From positions 62,001 through 126,000 of the forward strand of contig NZ_BJYX01000005.1 of NCBI RefSeq assembly GCF_007991735.1: a stretch of 64,000 bases of DNA. The letters are read 5' to 3'. Of the stretch, positions 62,201 through 64,000 are shown piece after piece (within the stretch, counting starts at the first letter, position 1; the number at the start of each line of letters is the position of its first letter). The DNA is from Terrabacter aerolatus (GTDB lineage: Bacteria > Actinomycetota > Actinomycetes > Actinomycetales > Dermatophilaceae). The notes under the pieces are model-generated. The model saw only the letters and a list, made by a program, of their open reading frames with translations. It made no database searches and had not been told where the DNA came from. The translations under genes were made by a program, and so were the position numbers.

Positions 62201-64000
62201 AACCGGCCTTGCCCGCCACAGGGCTCGCGTACTGGTAGTGCGGAGCCGTTGCCGTGCCGGTGTTCTCGAACTGGCTGTTGGGGTAGAGGTTGAGGCGGTA
62301 GAGGTTCGAGTAGAGCGTCGTGCGCTCGGAGTCGTTGGCTCCCTTGACGCTGACGACGCCGAGACGGGCGTTCCAGGCGGCCTTGGCGGCCGCGCGCACG
62401 GCGTCGAAGTCACGGCCCGCCAGCTCGAGGGCGTGGTTCTTCCTCGCCTGGTCGAGCGAGATGAACGACGTCGAGAGCTTGAGCGTGACCTGCTTGTCGG
62501 CGCTCGTGTCGAAGGTCGCGTAGCGGGTGCCGGCGTGACCGTTCGGTGCGGTGCCGACCGCGGTGGCGGGTCGGTCGAAGGTGCCGTAGACGAACATCCG
62601 GCTGCGGCCGGCGGACAGGCCGCTGCCGTTGTCGACCCAACCGGTCATGGTGCCGGTGGCCGGGTCGACGGTGAAGGTCCCGTTGTCGTCGATGGTGTCG
62701 ACGACGAGGTGACCCTTGCTCGCGGACGCCGGAAAGGTGAAGCGGTAGACACCGCCGTGGTCGGCCGGTGCCGTCTCGGCCGTGAGACCGCCGGCGAGGG
62801 AGACCTTGTAGTAGTCGGGGTGAGCCACCTCGGTCGCGTGGTCGAAGGCGAGCCCACGACCGGACGCGCTGCCCGTCGGGGTGCCCGTCGCGACGGACGG
62901 CATCACCGACATCTGGTTGCGGTCACCCATCCAGGGGCTCGGCTCGTGGGAGATCGCGAGCCCTTGCAGCACCGGGAGGTTCGCTGCGTTGTTGGCGGAC
63001 TGGTAGTAGTACTCCCACGACTGCGAGTTGGCGTTCGTCACCGGCGTGAAGAACGTGAAGCCGTTGGGCAGCGCACTGATCGGGAGGTTGTTGCCGCGCG
63101 AGAAGCTGCCCGAGGCGTTGGTGCCGCGCCGCACGTCGACGTAGTTCGTCAGGTCCGCGCCGTCGACGGCCGCCGGACTCGCCTGCACCGAGACGTCGTC
63201 GATCCAGCCGCCGAACCGGGTGTCCTTCGTGGCCCCACCGGTGTTGTCGTAGCCGACGAGGACGCGGTCGATGGTCTTGCCCGCGGCGACCTTGCCGACG
63301 TCGACCGAGACGGCGTTCCACTGGTTGGCGTAGAGGATCTTGCCCTTGCCCTGGCCGCTCGGGCTCGCTGCGACGCCGTGCTGGTCGTCGGCGCCGAGGT
63401 CGGACAGGTAGGTGCCGTCCGTGAACCGGACGTCGAGAGCGGCATACGTCGAGGGGTACTTCAGGTCCCCGGCGACCATGTCGGGGAAGATCTTGTAGCT
63501 GAGGCGCGTCGTCGACGTGACCGGCAGGTCGACGTCGAAGAGCCGGTTCCACGCGTAGCCGCGACCGTCGGCCGTGTGGCCACCGGAGTAGCGCAGGGCC
63601 TTGACACCGGTCCAGCCGACGAGCGGCTTGATGTTGAAGCCGGAGATCGGGCCGGACCCGACGACCGTGCGCATCGGCGTCGCCGGGCCGGACCCGGTGC
63701 TGCCGTCCGAGAGGTCCCAGTCGGCGAGCTGGACGATGCCGCCGGAGTGGACGGCGGTCACGTTGAGCCGGTAGTACGCGTAGGTCGCCGGGGTCGTCAC
63801 GTCGAAGGTGCGCTTGGCGAAACGACCCGAGAAGTCGATGCCGGTCCGGCGGTCGAGGTCGGTCCACGTCGTGCCGTCGGTCGAGCCCTGCAGGGTGAAG
63901 TCCCTGGGGTCGCGCTCGGGTGAGTCGTTGGCCGACGTCAACGAGTAGCGCACGGCCTTGGCCGGGGTGCCGAGCTGGTAGCGCACCCATCCGCTCGAGG
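59259..64000 (-). CDS. multidomain GH92 alpha-mannosidase-like protein (5' end outside window)
   Basis: At least 1579 aa; the N-terminus with any signal peptide lies beyond 64000. Order: part of an F5/8-type discoidin (CBM32-like) domain (DFTLQGSTDGTTWTDL...YYRLNV), a concanavalin-like region, the GH92 N-domain (YVDVRRGTNASGSFSRGNNLPISALPNGF) and catalytic barrel with FWDTYRTVWPAYSLLYPE and GDEDNGEMSSWY (near 61187-61222), the hallmark acidic cluster, and SSLGIYPLQVGSANWAVGSPKF. Then a second discoidin domain and two PKD-like modules (IAWGDGTSS, VQWGDGTVT) flanking a further beta domain. GH92 enzymes are Ca-dependent exo-alpha-mannosidases acting on mannans or N-glycans. Most likely secreted. 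Confidence 0.9.
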   Translation of the reverse strand, partial: SSGWVRYQLGTPAKAVRYSLTSANDSPERDPRDFTLQGSTDGTTWTDLDRRTGIDFSGRFAKRTFDVTTPATYAYYRLNVTAVHSGGIVQLADWDLSDGSTGSGPATPMRTVVGSGPISGFNIKPLVGWTGVKALRYSGGHTADGRGYAWNRLFDVDLPVTSTTRLSYKIFPDMVAGDLKYPSTYAALDVRFTDGTYLSDLGADDQHGVAASPSGQGKGKILYANQWNAVSVDVGKVAAGKTIDRVLVGYDNTGGATKDTRFGGWIDDVSVQASPAAVDGADLTNYVDVRRGTNASGSFSRGNNLPISALPNGFTFFTPVTNANSQSWEYYYQSANNAANLPVLQGLAISHEPSPWMGDRNQMSVMPSVATGTPTGSASGRGLAFDHATEVAHPDYYKVSLAGGLTAETAPADHGGVYRFTFPASASKGHLVVDTIDDNGTFTVDPATGTMTGWVDNGSGLSAGRSRMFVYGTFDRPATAVGTAPNGHAGTRYATFDTSADKQVTLKLSTSFISLDQARKNHALELAGRDFDAVRAAAKAAWNARLGVVSVKGANDSERTTLYSNLYRLNLYPNSQFENTGTATAPHYQYASPVAGKAGSPTATTTNAAVKDGKIYVNNGFWDTYRTVWPAYSLLYPEVAAEIADGFVQQYRDGGWVARWSSPGYADLMTGTSSDVAFADAYAKGVKLPDPLAAYDAAVKNATVLPTSSAVGRKGLDTSTFLGYTSTSTGESVSWGLEGLINDFGIGTMAAKLAKDPATPETRRAQLAEESKYFLERSTHYGNLFNPKVGFFQGRAADGSFPSTFDPEAWGGDYTETNAWNFAFHAPQDGNGLANLYGGRDALAKKLDTFFATPETATKPGGYGGVIHEMLEARDVRMGQLGQSNQVSHHIAYMYDWTGQQWKTAEKVREIMRRLYVGGEIGQGYPGDEDNGEMSSWYVLSSLGIYPLQVGSANWAVGSPKFEQVRVKRTQGDLVVNAPGNSEKNIYVQGLTVNGAKHKSVSISQDELTGPTTVDFAMGATPSDFGSRAQDAPPSLTQGTAAPQPLKDATGPGRGTATATDLASGDDAKALFDNTSRTGVSFTSATPSVTFALSGVGQRATWYTVTSGPKAGDPSAWRLEGSKDDGKTWQTLDTRTGQVFPWRVQTRPFEIAHAGTFTSYRLVVTATAGSAAPNLSEVELLTDGSKAQNTGIKVSAAEPFEVAEDTAWSGTVATFSGGVGQGQDPSATATATIAWGDGTSSAGTIEAGDLGSFTVRGSHTWATPGPYQPKVTVTTSNDSGSALGAATVHQASKPAYAAGFDSVCFGNVGDSVPCDGDRAGLSRDALVAAGGIPGRLLTVPGTDLRFSMPGIPVGDKDNATGAGQTLPVTLAPGATKLSLIGTATQTNQDTTATVNFTDGSSTSYPVQYGDWCGSPQFGNVVAIQMAYRLNGTGTDSCQVKLFATAPLAVPAGKTVASVTLPTQTGDPKTAGRIHVFAVADNGSALGVTAGADTTAKAGASTDVTLGTAKGGVPASTGYTARVQWGDGTVTEDAAVTTASDGTATVAGGHAWAAAGTYTVRVLVSDTRSDVLASLTVTVG

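Overview
The window is about 72% G+C DNA with dense genes, frequent GTG/TTG starts, two F420-type luciferase-like oxidoreductases, an lhr-nei2 pair and many apparently leaderless promoters. This fits a high-GC actinomycete. Placement near the Intrasporangiaceae (Knoellia, Janibacter, Phycicoccus type) is my inference from protein flavour only. No phage, IS element, CRISPR array or rRNA operon was seen; the only tRNA gene is tRNA-Sec.

Layout. 1-3.0 kb: the 3' end of glpD, a copper-monooxygenase-like lipoprotein and a PfkB-type kinase. 2.6-9.7 kb (minus): VOC protein, Nei2 DNA glycosylase, giant helicase Lhr and a universal stress protein. 9.8-17.5 kb: a six-gene minus-strand sugar operon (binding lipoprotein, two ABC permeases, class II aldolase, an ADP-dependent-glucokinase/phosphofructokinase-family kinase, AGE-family isomerase) facing a divergent DeoR-type regulator. 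Between the two sides lie a strong promoter and operator-like inverted repeats. The enzymes form an isomerise-phosphorylate-cleave route for an unidentified sugar.

17.5-29.0 kb: a compact selenium/formate island: selB, selA, tRNA-Sec(UCA) and divergent selD, then an OFA-family formate/oxalate-type transporter, an NrfD-like membrane subunit, the FeS subunit fdhB and the catalytic fdhA. fdhA carries an in-frame UGA read as selenocysteine, followed by a clear SECIS hairpin. The window therefore holds both the Sec-insertion machinery and its likely client.

29.2-39.7 kb: FUSC membrane protein, DUF3516 helicase, SRPBCC protein, BAAT-like hydrolase, DUF1206 protein, a lipid kinase with two PAP2 phosphatases in overlapping order, DUF1345 and DUF5994 proteins, and a small hypothetical. 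39.6-47.3 kb: an ATP-grasp/esterase pair, a large polytopic membrane protein, an SPFH/band-7 protein, DUF2786 and TfoX-N proteins. 47.4-59.2 kb: two drug-efflux-type MFS transporters, an M20 peptidase, an LLM-hemerythrin fusion, DJ-1/PfpI and metallo-beta-lactamase-fold proteins, an FGD-like F420 oxidoreductase, DUF4395, endonuclease IV, DUF4118 and DUF3224 proteins. 59.3-64.0 kb: a multidomain GH92 glycosidase that runs off the right edge.

The main observations for follow-up are a strongly enriched non-palindromic 8-mer (GTATGCCG/CGGCATAC, in genes and between them), the ADP-kinase-family sugar operon, the LLM-hemerythrin fusion, and a recurrent TANNNT box 6-7 nt before start codons.
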